Source of the DNA: Allacma fusca
Taxonomy: Eukaryota > Arthropoda > Collembola > Symphypleona > Sminthuridae
Reading direction: 5' to 3'
NCBI GenBank assembly: GCA_947179485.1
Contig: OX359247.1
Span: forward strand, 50,193,131-50,257,130
Length of the DNA: 64,000 nucleotides
The translations under genes were made by a program, and so were the position numbers. The notes under the pieces were generated by a model. The model was given only the letters and a program-made list of their open reading frames with translations, had not been told where the DNA came from and made no database searches. Every line of letters begins with the position of its first letter. The first letter of the stretch is position 1. Below are positions 21,572 to 36,524 of this stretch, piece by piece.

Positions 21572-23567
21572 TTATAGATCCTCCACACTCCACTTGTACG
21601 ATTCTTCTTGTAAAGCCTTTTTGGAATTGATTTTCTGAAACCACTCTTTTTCATATCCACTGGATCTATCGACACCATCCCATCTGTAGCCAGGCACAAT
21701 TTTAAATCGATTGGGTGGAGGGGCAGGCCCCTGATAAACGGGTTTACCTACAGTTGCATAAAATATTCTAAATTAGTGACCCGTTTAACCGTGTGGTAAA
21801 AACTGTTGACGAATAGTTTTCAACTAAACAAATAAAAACTTACTCGGGCCAGACCCAGATGCTTTTGCTTTTTTCTTGGCCAAAAACTTAAGCATTGGAT
21901 CCCCTTCCCTATCTAAACTTTTCAGATGAGCATCTAAATCTTCATCATCCTTGTAACGAGCCAATGGTTTCGACATCTCATGTAAAGCAGAATCCAGGCG
22001 TTCCTGTTGCTCTTCGGCTTGCTTGATTCTGAAATTGAATTTATAAGTTGTTTTTTTACTTCACTAGACGACAATTCGAATACATAACAATGGATAAAAA
22101 GACACATCCACTGTCAAAACTTCACCAATAATGCCTCCTTACCCTTTGCCCCATTTGTCATACTGAGCCTTCCTTTCCGCTGCTTTCTTGTCTTCCTCTC
22201 GTTTCTTCTCCAATTCTGCGTCCATATCTCGAAGCTTACCTGTTTCACGATCCCTAAATTTGGTTTTGGCGTACCGCCCAGAAATCGAGTCATCCATCTT
22301 AATATAAAGTGATTACACACAATTATTTGGAAACAAAAATTGAAAATTTTGGTCAGAAAGTCCCAGGTCTAAAACAGTTCTGATACCTTTGCAAATCTCT
22401 CAACTTCACGTCGTTTAACAGCATTTAATTCCTCCCTGAGTGCACCAGCAGATTGCAGTCCAGCTTTTTTCCCATCCAAAGTTTTACTCAGTCTCTGAGT
22501 TTGTTCCGGTGTTCTAGAGCGTCTTCTAGCCGAAGACGAAGAAGGTGCCGGAGAATGTCTATTACGAGGTGACCCCTGTTTTCTCCTAACAGGGGAATGA
22601 TCGGAATCACTACCTCTCCTTCTCGATGACCCTTTGCTTTGCTCAGGTACTCTGGATCGATTTATCCTTGGAGGTGAAGCATCTGAGTCACTCCTATTCC
22701 GTTGCCTTTGTTTATTTGCAGGCGATCCTTTTCTCCGAGGATGTTTCTCATTTCTCTCCCTGTCATCCCTTCGTCGAGGAGGAGACGCATCAGAATCGGA
22801 TCCTCTTCTTTTTCTCCTCACTGGAGAGATATCCCTATCATTTTCTTTCCGCAATCTCGTCGGAGAAACTTGATTCCTTCGCTTTCTCGGAGGAGACATA
22901 TCATCATCTCGGCGTTCTATACGCTTTGGAGCCCCCTCGTCTCGTTTCCTCGGAGGTGAAAAATCACTATCGGACCCACCTCTCAGTTTCCTCGGAGGTG
23001 ATGCTTTTGCTCTTTGCCTCGGGGGGGAGTAGTCCGAGTCGGAACCATGGCGAATCCTTTGGCGAGGAGGAGAGGGGTCCGAGTCTGAGTTTACAGTTTT
23101 ACTTGACCTCTCCACATGAACATTTTTCTCCGCGTCAGTCACGACAGCTTTCCATTTGCTGGCCTGACGGAACTCTTCCAAAAGTCTAATTTCCGCTGGT
23201 CGGTCATCAATAACGCTGACCACCTGTGGCATCTCATCTGGATCCAACGGATTTATCTCATCATCCTCCTGCTGCAGGATTTTTTTGGGGTTCTTTTTGC
23301 TTACAAATGATGCCGCTGAATTAGGTGCAAGTCCTTCGTCTGCGTCGACTATCTTCAATCTAGAGGAAGACATTGAGACAATTTCAATTATTACTTCAAA
23401 TATTTTAAGGCTCTCTCAATGACAGCACACACCCCGTCAAAAATCCACAAATGTCATCTTTCATGAAAGAATCCAACCTACCCCGATCCTTGATATGTTT
23501 TTGTCTTGGTCTTCTTAGACTTGCTGGAAGACTTCTCCCGATACTTATCCAAATAGTTTTGACTCAT
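21572..23567 (-). CDS. BUD13: BUD13 homologue, RES-complex splicing factor
   Basis: Exons in coding order: 23567-23482, 23359-22387, 22297-22143, 22028-21844 and 21747-21572 (524 residues), with every phase matching. BUD13 belongs to the retention-and-splicing (RES) complex with Snu17/RBMX2 and Pml1/SNIP1, acting on pre-mRNA in the nucleus. The N-terminus has [10 protein letters not shown] and LKIVDADEG, then [19 protein letters not shown], all family landmarks. The middle carries six SDSDxSP(P/V)R repeats with related degenerate copies, an Arg/Ser-rich phosphorylation-type region. The C-terminus is the most conserved: [52 protein letters not shown] and YKWSVEDL at the stop. The start is the ATG giving the usual N-terminal motif. 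The repeat region generates long spurious frames on the opposite strand. Confidence 0.95.
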
Positions 23568-24656
23568 TTTAGGAATATTTTTATGCCCTGTGTACTTATA
23601 ATTAAAAATTTTAACATGTATAAATTTCTACAAAGTAAAACAAGCCCTCCATAAACTTTACGCTTCCAGAACAGAAAACTATTTCTTCTTCTTTTCGTAC
23701 AACTAAAGTCTGCACTACTTTTTATTTCTATAGTCTTAGTTTAAAATTGAACTTCTGGTCCCTTCCAATGTGAGATTTTGGAATAAATTGGATTTTAAAT
23801 CACAATTTTTAGCAGGACCAAGTAATTATTTGAAGAGTGTAAGTATAGTTAATTACGTGTGTGACGATTTAAAATGATCACCAAAGAAATAAACCGGGAA
23901 GAGTGCCACCACTGTTTCTCATTGGCTGGAGCGTGTCACATTGTCAGTCCAGAGCACCAACCACAGCACAAGAACCCAAAGCTTCAGAAGTCACTCCAAA
24001 CCAAGGATGTACTCCTATGCAGCCAGCCGTAGTAATGTAAACAGCAACGAGGAGCCCAACGAAAAGGGTAGCAGCAAAACCCTGCTCCTGCAAAACTTAA
24101 CCACGAATTTTATGAGACCCATGTACAATAATAGTTTTTTTAATAGCACAGCGCATTCTCTGATTTCTTCCACAACGAGCTATGCTATCAGTAATGTAAT
24201 TTACTTTTATTGTACTAAGAATTATAATTTAATTAAATGTTATAGATACAATTGTTTTTGCAGTGGAGATTATGGGATTTTCTTAGCTCGTTTTGCTCTC
24301 ATCAGACAAATGAGTCCATTGTGGACCCATTGGAGTTTTGACCAAATTATTTTTCCCACTCCCGATTACCTTTGAATGGTAGGATTTAGCCCCAGAATGT
24401 AGCTTGTCATGGAGTGTTTCAAAAAATGGCTAGGCCGTTTTGATTGTATGCTCTGCATATCTGCGATTTAAATTGTATTTTGATATCTACATACATGCCT
24501 TAATCACTTGAATATTCGTGTATTTTGAACTTGACACCGGGGCAGATGGAAGCATCTTGGTGGGGAAAAAACGTAATGTAAAAATGTAATTACATCTACA
24601 GTTTTAGTTTCAGCCCCCATGGCATTGTGAGAACAAAATGACAGGGGGAATGCATC
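23568..24656. other. Intergenic region upstream of BUD13
   Basis: Contains the BUD13 promoter by position. An ATTGGCTG motif (CCAAT-like on one strand) lies near 23919-23926. The plus-strand open frame 23941-24375 is Ser/Thr/Asn-rich with no domain and no supporting splice sites; I do not call it a gene. Confidence 0.5.
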
Positions 24657-25477
24657 TTGAAATGCAGAGATGTGTAAAATACCTCATTTTTATTTCTAAA
24701 ATACCAAATACTTTTTACTTTTTCCGTAACATAAAATACTAAATACTAAATAAGATACCAGTAACTAGTTTTTATAAAATACCTAAGTAAGTAAAATACA
24801 AATCAAAAACTGCTCAAAAATACTTAAGTAGAAAATACTATCTGAAATACTTTAACATCAGGAAATACATGAAATTATTGTTTTGGAAATCGAGTACAGA
24901 ATTTCAAAACAAAAGTTTTTTGAACATTTCATCCGAGATGTACTCGCACTAAAAATCAGTCCTGCAATGCTAAACAATCGTTCCACAGGAGCTGAAGATG
25001 GCAATGGGGTATTACAGATAAAAAGGGGTTTTCTAAACTACCAATTTCTTATAATTTATAATTTTGAAAGCATGCTAACGAGAAGAACTCTCTGAATGCT
25101 CTCTGATGTTACATAGCAGTGGAGAGACTGGGCGAATCCCGTTTAATATTTCCAGTCGATACGACGTTTCTTAATCGACAGAAAAAGTTTTAATTACTAT
25201 ATGTTAAGGGTCACAAATAGTTTTCAACAAGCACGACTGCGGAAATTTCAAAAGTTTGAGTACTTAAGTATTTTGATCAAGTATCTTATTTTAAGTACTT
25301 AATGTCTGGAAATAAAATATCAAATACTTTCCAGTATCGTAACTTGTAAGATACTAAGATACAAAATACTACGACTACCACAGTAGGTTTAAAATACAAC
25401 ATACAAGATACGTATTTTTATTTAAGATATTATTTTGTACTTAAGTATTTCAAGTACTACACATCTCTGTTGAAATG
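24657..25477. mobile_element. hAT-like non-autonomous DNA transposon with 8-bp target duplication
   Basis: The element spans 24665-25469 (805 bp). Its ends are a 12-bp perfect terminal inverted repeat, CAGAGATGTGTA at the left and its reverse complement at the right. An identical 8-bp direct repeat, TTGAAATG, flanks it at 24657-24664 and 25470-25477. An 8-bp duplication with CAGAG-type termini is the hallmark of the hAT superfamily. Subterminal regions are dense in AAATAC/AAGTA motifs on both sides, plausible transposase-binding repeats. The central portion (about 24870-25230) has a 70-codon open frame without recognisable transposase motifs, so the copy depends on a hAT transposase elsewhere. 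The perfect duplication suggests recent insertion. Confidence 0.9.
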
Positions 25478-25510
25478 TGAAAGCTTTTACAGTTGCATAC
25501 AAATGTTAAT

Positions 25511-25788
25511 ACTAAAATAACAACAACTAAAATAATAACAACTAAAATAATAACAACTACAATAATAACAACTAAAATAACAACTAAAATAATAACAAAA
25601 ATAATAACAACTAAAATATTAATAACTAAAATAATAACAACTAAAATATTAATAACTAAAATAATAACAACTAAAATATTAATAACTAAAATAATAACAA
25701 CTAAAATATTAATAACTAAAATAATAACAACTAAAATATTAATAACTAAAATAATAACAACTAAAATATTAATAACTAAAATAATAAC
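25511..25788. repeat. AT-rich minisatellite, 30-bp unit
   Basis: Six perfect tandem copies of a 30-bp unit occupy 25609-25788. Each unit is two related 15-mers (AACTAAAATATTAAT and AACTAAAATAATAAC). Degenerate 15-bp copies extend the array left to about 25511. The array lies 33 bases from the hAT-like element. It makes an artefactual Thr/Ile/Lys open frame that is not a gene. Confidence 0.93.
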
Positions 25789-26403
25789 AATTAAATATTA
25801 GCTAATTCAGATTTAAAAGCCTGTTTGTTTTCCCCTTAATCTGAACTACTTCTTGAAAAATGCCGGTTTGTTTACGAATCTAAACGCCTTATTGTATTCC
25901 TACCTGGTCTGTCTATATTACAAACTGAACTTTGTGTAATAAAAAAAAAGCACAGAAAAGCTTTCAAAAGATTGTAAAGTTGTGGGTCAGGTAAATGAGA
26001 TGCTCATCACTGGTCACATTCCTGATTCACTACACATTATTTCCGATTTTTTGATTGAGAGCTGCTGCAAGTATTGTTAGTAAGTGTCAGTTGTTTGTGT
26101 TTTGATGCTGGACGGTGGGATTACTCACTTGCGACTCTCACGATCAGTACAATCGGAGGGACCAGGTGTGGTTGATCATCTGCTATTCCTCTGTTCCAGT
26201 TTATTTTTGTATTTTAATTTATATCTCGTTTTTATTATTTGAAGTAGTAATTAGTATAAATAAAACTTGTACTGATCGTAGCACGTAGTGTTTGGCACTT
26301 TTATAGTTTGAAAATAACCTACGAATTTAAATGGTGAAATTGATACAAGCAAAAATTGACGAATAAGCATTAACTTAGGTGGGGTTCTTACATTAAAGCA
26401 ACC
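25789..26403. other. Intergenic region and promoter of the cysteine-rich surface-protein gene
   Basis: No coding feature could be supported. It should contain the 5' UTR and promoter of the gene starting at 26404; no convincing TATA box or initiator stands out. Confidence 0.5.
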
Positions 26404-29400
26404 ATGAAAAAGAATAATTACTGTGAATTTGTGGCGTTGACATTTTTGACAATCAGTGGTAAGTATGTATACATGCATTGGGTTCACTGAAATTTGAATT
26501 TTAAAATGTTTAGGATTTCATATTTGATATAATGTAATCTCGAATTATGTAGTGATCTGTCATTTGATTCCGGGATATATAATTTGTGGATGTTGTTGGT
26601 ACTGGTAGTGTACAGTTAGTTAGTATTACAAATTATGATTTTTTAACTGGTTTTATTTTGTGATGAAATAGTGATCGTAGGTTTAGCCAATGACTGTGAC
26701 ATTCCGCACAAAATCCGGGGCTCGTGGTACTCCCGGGAGAAAAACGTGGACACTTACACAACTTTTGATAGCGGTTCCATGACAAACCGTGGCTACTGCA
26801 TTGCGAAGAGGGAAGAGTACTATGTCAACTACACTTTTATATTCCAGCAGGATAATTGCTTTCATTGCGTGAGGATATTCGTGAGGACATTGAATATACT
26901 GGAGAAAATTGAAAGTAAGTAAAAACAATTCATTTTTATTGGCGTGGGGTGTGGGTTTATCATTGAATGTTAAAAAAATTGTCGCTTTAAGAAAGTATTA
27001 CTAATAATGATGTATTCTTGAAACTTTATAGCGGGTTGTATTAACTTCCCGAGGGACCGCAGAAACCCCACTATTGACGAAGTGTGTCGAGCACTCCCAC
27101 CGAATCAGAATGTGATCACCCTATTCTCTATGAATTTCTCTCCGATCAATTGTCGATCAAGTTTGGAAGGCGTTTGGCAGTTTGCATACCAGAATAGATT
27201 TCGTTTCACGGGCGAGTGTGATAATAAGGATGCCTTGATTCAGTCTTGTCAGACTGCGGGGACTCAGTTTTTGATCACGAATCAGAAATTCAATATTACT
27301 TACAAGGCTTGCGAGGGAATGACGGGAACGTTTGATGGAAGTAGGGAGAACAATTTTAGGAGCATATTTTCTTCAGTGGTTTAAGGGTCTAACTTGGCTA
27401 TTCTAATGTTATTTCTTATTGCAGCGGTTGAATACAGCTGTCTTGGAGATTGGTTTGATGGAAAGAATCATTACTTTGCCGTTGTTAATACCAAGGAATC
27501 TCGGATTGATGAGAAGTACCGTTGCTTCCTCCGAAATCGAGATGATGATCTGTATATCGCTGCTTCTATCACGGCTGAGTGTAATACTCTCCGAGGTACC
27601 GAAAGCACGCCGGAAAGATTGAGGATTACACCTGGTGAGGAGATTTGAGGATTATGTAGTTGTTGTAGCTAAATTGGGAGTAATTGTTTGTTACATTTAT
27701 TTGTCATATATAGTGAGTTCCGAGATAGTCAACCCAGGGTGTAAGTTACCGGAAAACTATACCGGCGAGTGGATCAATACTGCCAACTTGGATGCGGACG
27801 TCATCATTAATTCCACTCATATAGTTGAAACTTGGTATCCTGATGAAGGCAGGTACAGAAAAACCATTTATGTGTGTCGGGAACGAAGAGGCTCGCGCTA
27901 CTTAATGGCTCGTCTTACTGTTGATGGCTGGTAAGCAAAACGGTTTAATGTAGAACCAGTCTAGAGCATCATTAAATTCTTTCGTTTCGCGTATGTAATC
28001 CTTCATATATTGAGTTGAGTGTGATTTGTTTACGTTTCAGTCAGAAAGATTTCGTTTGTTTTGATTTTGTCAACCGACATCACAACATAATTCGATTCCG
28101 TAAAGGCTTGGCAATGATTCGGGAAGATTTTTCTACCGTTTGTGCTTGGGTGCAGTTTCCAAATAAAGAAGAATGGAAATATGATCTTATGCTGGGTAAT
28201 GTATTTGCAACATAATTTTAGCGTATTTGCAGACTGTCATATGCTTGAATTATATAGCATGTAGTCCGTATGTGTAAACATACATTGGTTAAATCGTTAA
28301 ATGTATAATATATTCTTGTTCCAGTAATCGTTTTTAAACGTGGCATCGGCTTTAGTATTTACTAGATTCAGTAGCATTTTTATTAGCATTTTTATGGGTA
28401 TATATTGCTTGCAAAGGTTTTTCAAGAATGAAAATGAATGCCTTTCATTTTTTTAAGTATTGCCAGCGTTAGCTACTTGACTTTCCTACTTTGCTTTACC
28501 ACAAGCCACAAATTCTGCTTGCTCGTGATTGTTTAATTTGGTACCCACACGACCCCGTCGGAGTAATCTAAAATGTTGAATAATCAAAAGTACGCTGCCA
28601 GATAAAAAACGATCGGGTATAGGAGCTGACTACCAAAGACCTACTAACAATAAGCGATGGATGAGAAACAGCACGCCTTAGCACACGAAATGACGGCTCC
28701 TGACCACAGTTGTAGTCGCTGCTATCTATGAAATAGCTCGTTGGAATATTTGTATGTACAATGTTCTACAAACAAATTTCAATCAGTTTATTCAGATGAA
28801 CGCATTACGCAGAATGAAAGTTGCCCAACACCACGTGAGTAACAGAATCCGTAAAACTGTTGGTGCTCTGCGAAAAATCGGATCAAAAATTATCCTGTAT
28901 CCAGCTGCCTTGCTTCACACCAAGCACATATTTTAATGCAATGTTCCGGACAGTCCGATTTAGCGCATGCTTTCACTCTACATGGCTCTGCTTGGAATCG
29001 CGTGGGTAATACTGCTTTCTTGTTATCAATTGTATTTCACTACGTGAGTTTAATTCCAATTTTAAGCTGAATTGGAAAACACGGATCACTCAGTTTTTTT
29101 GCTATGATAAATTTAGATGTAAGTTCATAGTGGCTTCTGAAGTAGCAGTATTAACTAAACGTGGTTGGTTGTTTTTGTGGTTCAATTAATGTATAATAAT
29201 TTTAACTAATTTGACATGGGTGTTTGATGTGTTACCCACATGACTATACTAACCAAAACCTATACAGCCCAGAAGCCAGAATACCTGCCTTGTCCAATTA
29301 ACGGCTACTTCACTTTTTATCAACGTGGAGATATTCCCTTCGAGACTAGAATTCTAAATGGTGTAACTGACTCCCCTCGACCGCAGCTGCACTGCAACCT

Positions 29401-31587
29401 CAACATCTCCTCATTGAAGGCTTGCAATGAATATCGTGACGAGCTTGTCATAGATGTCGAGGATAATATTTGTGTTGACCATTTGGGACGCCCTCTTGAT
29501 ATTTACAGTAATTCGAAAGCTAATTTGTTACTTACAATTTTTCTGCCTTACGTTTTTTATTATTCCAATTATACTTTCAGAGTTCAAGAGTATCTTAATT
29601 AGTTTTTTAAGATCTATAAATAGATATTGAAAACAAAATATTTAACTCCTGATGTTGCGTACATGTAATGATTACAGCCGACTTTCATTCTGATTGTGAG
29701 TACAGTAAGCAATTGTAATGATTCCTGCTCGCTGCGATATACTTGTGGTGACAACATGCTTCTGTGTTTATAATATCTAAAAGATGAAGACAACAAAACT
29801 AACCACTATTAATGACATTCACTGACACGTGTTCGTTTATTGTGATAATATTTGCACGCTACTGCAAGGATTGGTTCGGGCTTTTTGTGGCATGTGGAGC
29901 AATTTTTGGTGTTAAGCTAAACAAAGTTAGATTTTTCTTGGTGGGATGTATTAATGGTTACTGGTTATTATTTATGTTAATGTGGTGTGTGACTTACGGT
30001 GGAGTATAACATGCAATCAGCGTATATAACATTTAATGTTACTTATTTATAAAAGCATTTTAAATATTTATTAATTTGTATTCCTGCATATGCAGCTAAA
30101 AATCCGGTACCAATCCGTTGTCCAGTTGCGGGGAAATTTAGTTTCGCTCAGCACGGTGAAGTGCCATTTGAGACGAGAATTCTCGGAGGTGTGACACAAT
30201 CACCTCGACCAGGAATATATTGCAAACAAAATATTTCCGACTTTTCCGTCTGTGACCAAGATCAGCATGAAATAAAGATTGATGAGACTTATTGTCTATC
30301 CGTAGACCACATGGGTCTTCCTGTCGACATTTACAGTAAAGATTTTACCCTTGGTTTTCGCCTTTATGTGGTTGTTCGTTCGTGGCTTTATATGTCATTC
30401 GGTTTCTTTACTGTTACCTAACAATTTTGTTTGGGTTCTGTAACATACCCAAGTTTATTTTGAGGTTGGGGTGTTAATTTGGTTAATAAAATAGTTTAGT
30501 GTTTGAAAATACAGGAGATATTTTTGGTGAAGGTAAATTTATATGTTTAGTCATACGTGGTATACAGATTATGGTTTTTGGGATGTGGTTTAGAAAGTTT
30601 AACGTTTAAGCGCGTAGTCGGAGTTTCATTTTCTTTGGATTTTGAAATCCGGGGAAGTTATTATTTTGTTGCTGGTGTTGGAACGCTGTGGAAATGTGTT
30701 GGAATAACGTAATTATTACAGATGTATGTATCTATAGAAGTTGCTAGGTTATGTTTACTTTGCGGTGTCATTAATTGCATTACATAAGTTCGGTTCATCG
30801 GGAATGTTTTGTCTCTACGCAGGCATACAATCTGTCGTAGAATGCCGCTTTGAGGCTGGCAAAGTACTAATCAAAGTATTCCAGTCCTAAAATAAGATAC
30901 GGTGGTTGTAATTGTAAATCATTGTTTATTTATTGGTGGAGTTATAAAAAAGGGCGGATTTATTAAGCTTTACATGTGTAGTCTTTGTTTGGCATTTTTT
31001 GTTGTAAGTATTTGATTGTACAGAATTTACGGGGAATTACTGTTGATATCACCAGGTGACCCGGACTACAAGCTGAAATGTATTGGATACTTCAAAGAGA
31101 ATCTGAAATCATACCTCATCACGTATGATGAGTTGGACGCATACAGCCGTTATCGGTGCTGGGTTTACCAGCGCTCAGATCTGAATCGCGTACTTATGTC
31201 ATTAGCAATCGGCCCTTTTTGTAACCTAAATCAAGATGTGGATAGCTGGAATCACACTGAGGGCGCTGCTGTTGCCCTTGTCATGGAGGAATACGAAAGA
31301 GAACGTAAATTACTTTAGATTTGAGCTACACAATTTTTTCTGCTGCTTGATGATAGCCTTTTATTTTAGTTCCTACATTTTTAAAATAAATTTTGGTACG
31401 CCTTAAACACCAACGTTGTTTTTTAATTTCAGGGGACCAATGTCCTATGCATTTTGATGATGGAAGTGACCCTTACAAAACTGAAGAATCTCGACTGACC
31501 ATTTTTGCCTTTGGCTCAAGTCCAGCATTGTTCTCTACTTGCTCACTAATATTATTCAATGTTTTAGCAACGATGATGGTTTATTAG
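26404..31587 (+). CDS. Secreted or GPI-anchored cysteine-rich protein of the DUF7042-DUF7045 type
   Basis: Exons: 26404-26458, 26672-26914, 27032-27340, 27425-27634, 27714-27930, 28041-28195, then 29268-29507 and/or 30096-30335, 31056-31304 and 31433-31587. With one alternative exon the product is 610 residues, with both 690. The N-terminus is a signal peptide (basic MKKNN, then a hydrophobic stretch). The ectodomain is rich in Cys and N-glycosylation sequons, with landmarks RGSWYSREK, SSLEGVWQFAYQNRF, AYxQ-linked SCQTAGTQFLITNQKFN, VEYSCLGDWFDGKNHYF, HIVETWYPDEGRYR, SRYLMARLTVDGC, PFETRILGGVTQSPRP and SYLITYDELD. The C-terminus is a hydrophobic segment ending at the stop, as in GPI-anchored proteins. 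I recall this as a strongly conserved arthropod family annotated only with DUF7042-7045 domains; function is unknown. The second exon could instead begin at 26681, nine bases later and in frame. Confidence 0.85.
29268..30335 (+). repeat. Tandemly duplicated exon pair, candidate mutually exclusive exons
   Basis: Exon copies at 29268-29507 and 30096-30335 are each exactly 240 bp. Both start and end in phase 1 and both have AG/GT borders. Their products align without gaps and agree at about half of the positions, sharing PFETRIL-GVT-SPRP, NIS, VDH-G-P and DIY. The second copy matches the form I associate with the family (AKNPVPIRCPVAGKF). The first is more divergent, and one Cys is moved by two residues (DNICVDH against YCLSVDH). 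Either copy or both can be included without a frameshift; 588 bp separate them. Confidence 0.8.
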
Positions 31588-32785
31588 ATTTTACTTTTGT
31601 ATATTCCATTTTGTTATACTTTTTATCTGTATCTTCCAGTTCCACCATGTCCATATTGCCATAATTTTACTTTTTATTTTTATTGTATGATTGCTATTGT
31701 GATTTGTTAACTCTGGTTGTTTTTTCCAAGCTGTATTTATTCAATCTGCGTTGAGTTATCCGGTGGTAAGCTTTTAATTACTCGCCACATCTATGTTTGT
31801 GTGGATAGCATGAACAGGCACTATTTTCAATATTTAGCAGCTACACTATTGTGATGCAAGAACCATGTCCGTCCAAATCTTCCTATGTAGGGGTAGCCTA
31901 TTTGAAGGATAATTTTTAAGCAAAAGTCTTATGATAGGATAAACGCTATTAAGGGTGTTACATGTACAAAGAGCTTTAAGAGCATTAACTTTAGTATAAC
32001 GGGTATGCATTTCGAACTGTTAAAGGTTTTATCTTGGAATCTATGGAATTATCCGATCTGAACTTCATATGTACTTATGGAATGCAAAAGATATCCATTT
32101 GCAATAAGTAATTTTATTTGCCTAAGAACGCATTATATTGTAGCATTTAGTTTTCATACCAGTGGTTTACCAAAAGATGATAAGTCTTGAAGTATGTATT
32201 TAAAATTCAGTAATAACCTTTATAGTATCAGTTAGTAAAGAGTGTGAAATAAAACGTGTTCTTATTATTTAATGGACCTGAAGTTCGGCGAAAATATGTT
32301 CACCATGATTTGTTAAATTTTATTCAGTCAGATTATGTTTGTAAAAAGATGTATCTACTGTTTTCATTTTCTAATAATCCGAGATTGTAGTAAAACTGCC
32401 TTCGCATATAGTCATTAGTACATTTACTGTTACTTTTCTTCATCCTTTTAAAAATTGCCAATAAGGTGCTACTAAAAGAACTAGAAGAATCTTTCTTTCT
32501 TATAAATAATGTCGACTATAAACCAATGCCGAAACGAGGTTTGTTTTAATACCTGAGAACATTGAAAACGTTTAGTACATTCAATACTATGGTGATGAGA
32601 GAAGACACCACTAAATAAAATTCATGGTGGTTCAGCGAGCCAACTTTATGTCAAGTTGGTCGTAACCTTTCAAGCATTGTGAAAAAGTCATCAGAGATAT
32701 TTTTAACGCAGTACAATAATGGCGAACAAAAAATAAAAATGTTAAAGAAAGATCTGGAAATTGATTACTATACACAGTAAAAATG
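31588..32785. other. 3' UTR and convergent intergenic region
   Basis: Lies between two convergent genes. A candidate AATAAA for the upstream plus-strand gene is at 32248-32253, and another is near 32613. No coding feature is supported. Confidence 0.55.
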
Positions 32786-35369
<2,584 letters not shown>

Positions 35370-36524
35370 GTTCGTGCAGTCGTCAGAATTCAGACCCAAC
35401 TAGGCACTGTGTCTTACGGCTTTAAATGCTGGCTCTTAAATTATGTTGCGTAAAAACTAATTAATTTAGTAATCCCTAACCTTGCCTCCAGGCCTCAAGT
35501 TATATATGAACAGGTAGCACTATACATATATAAACTTACCTGTAGTGCATACCCTTGATACATAAATAACAATAATGTACTTTAAATATCTTTCACATTC
35601 TTCATAGAAATAATTAAATGGAATAAAATACAATAAATGCGATTTAAAAATAACAAATTAATATACTCTCCCAGATAAATTGTTTGTAAATAGTAATTAC
35701 GTAATTACTAATTATAACTTAACGGCAAATGATTTGTTTCTGCTTTCGTAAGTATGCCATTTTTAAATGTCAATGTTGATTTCAAGTCTCCCGCAAAAAT
35801 GATGCTTACCCGAGGCTGCTCAGCTATTGGTTAAGACAGGATTATGCCTGCACATCGACAAAATAGACACACCTGTTTTCAAGTCAAGGAGAACTGAAGG
35901 ATTTTTATTTATATTTTTAATAACACTTACATATACAATCTTGATGCGAGTAGAATTTTAATTATTAATATTGTTAGTAGATAACGGCTTATTTTAGCAT
36001 AATATACACAATAATGATACATATAGCCAGTAAATACAAGTTTCTATTATGGCTAATCGCTGAATTTCTATTTAGTATTATGGAATGAACACCAATGATA
36101 ATTATTACTAAAGTTTTTAATGGTCAAACATCTTTACCTTTACTATGTAATAATTGAAATTACACACATAGATAATACAAACGCTCCGAAATTATGAACA
36201 CCCGCTACAACGAACAATCATTAATAATTTCTCCAACCTAGATATCACTACTTCAACAAAGTTTTTCGATCTAAAATAAAATATGAAATATTATTAAAGT
36301 TATACTATTACTGCGAGACTCCGATAAAGTTAGCAAACACGCATGCTACGGAAAACATATTTCTTCAAAAAATTTTCAATTATGTTTGTTGAATGGAGTT
36401 ATAATTTTCAAAGCTTTGGAATGCTTAGTTGGCTAAATCTTTCTATACACGTCTGTAGACTGACTAGCTCGTCCGTCCTTGATGCTGAACAGATTCGTAA
36501 AATTGCAAATATCGAAAGTACCAG
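35370..36524. other. Intergenic region: Cdk8 promoter and rogdi 3' UTR
   Basis: Both neighbours read leftward, so this holds the Cdk8 promoter (an ATTGG motif at about 35834) and the rogdi 3' end. A minus-strand AATAAA is at 35904-35909, about 620 bases past the rogdi stop. No coding sequence is seen. Confidence 0.5.

Noticed and set aside
22626..23189. 187-codon plus-strand open frame
   Set aside because: Antisense shadow of the repetitive Arg/Ser/Pro-rich BUD13 exon, which has clear homology and splice structure.
23941..24375. 144-codon Ser/Asn-rich frame upstream of BUD13
   Set aside because: Begins with a non-ATG codon, shows no domain, and is low-complexity; insufficient to call a gene.
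25493..25801. 102-codon Thr/Ile/Lys repeat protein
   Set aside because: Produced entirely by the AT-rich minisatellite; no start or splice context or other coding signal.
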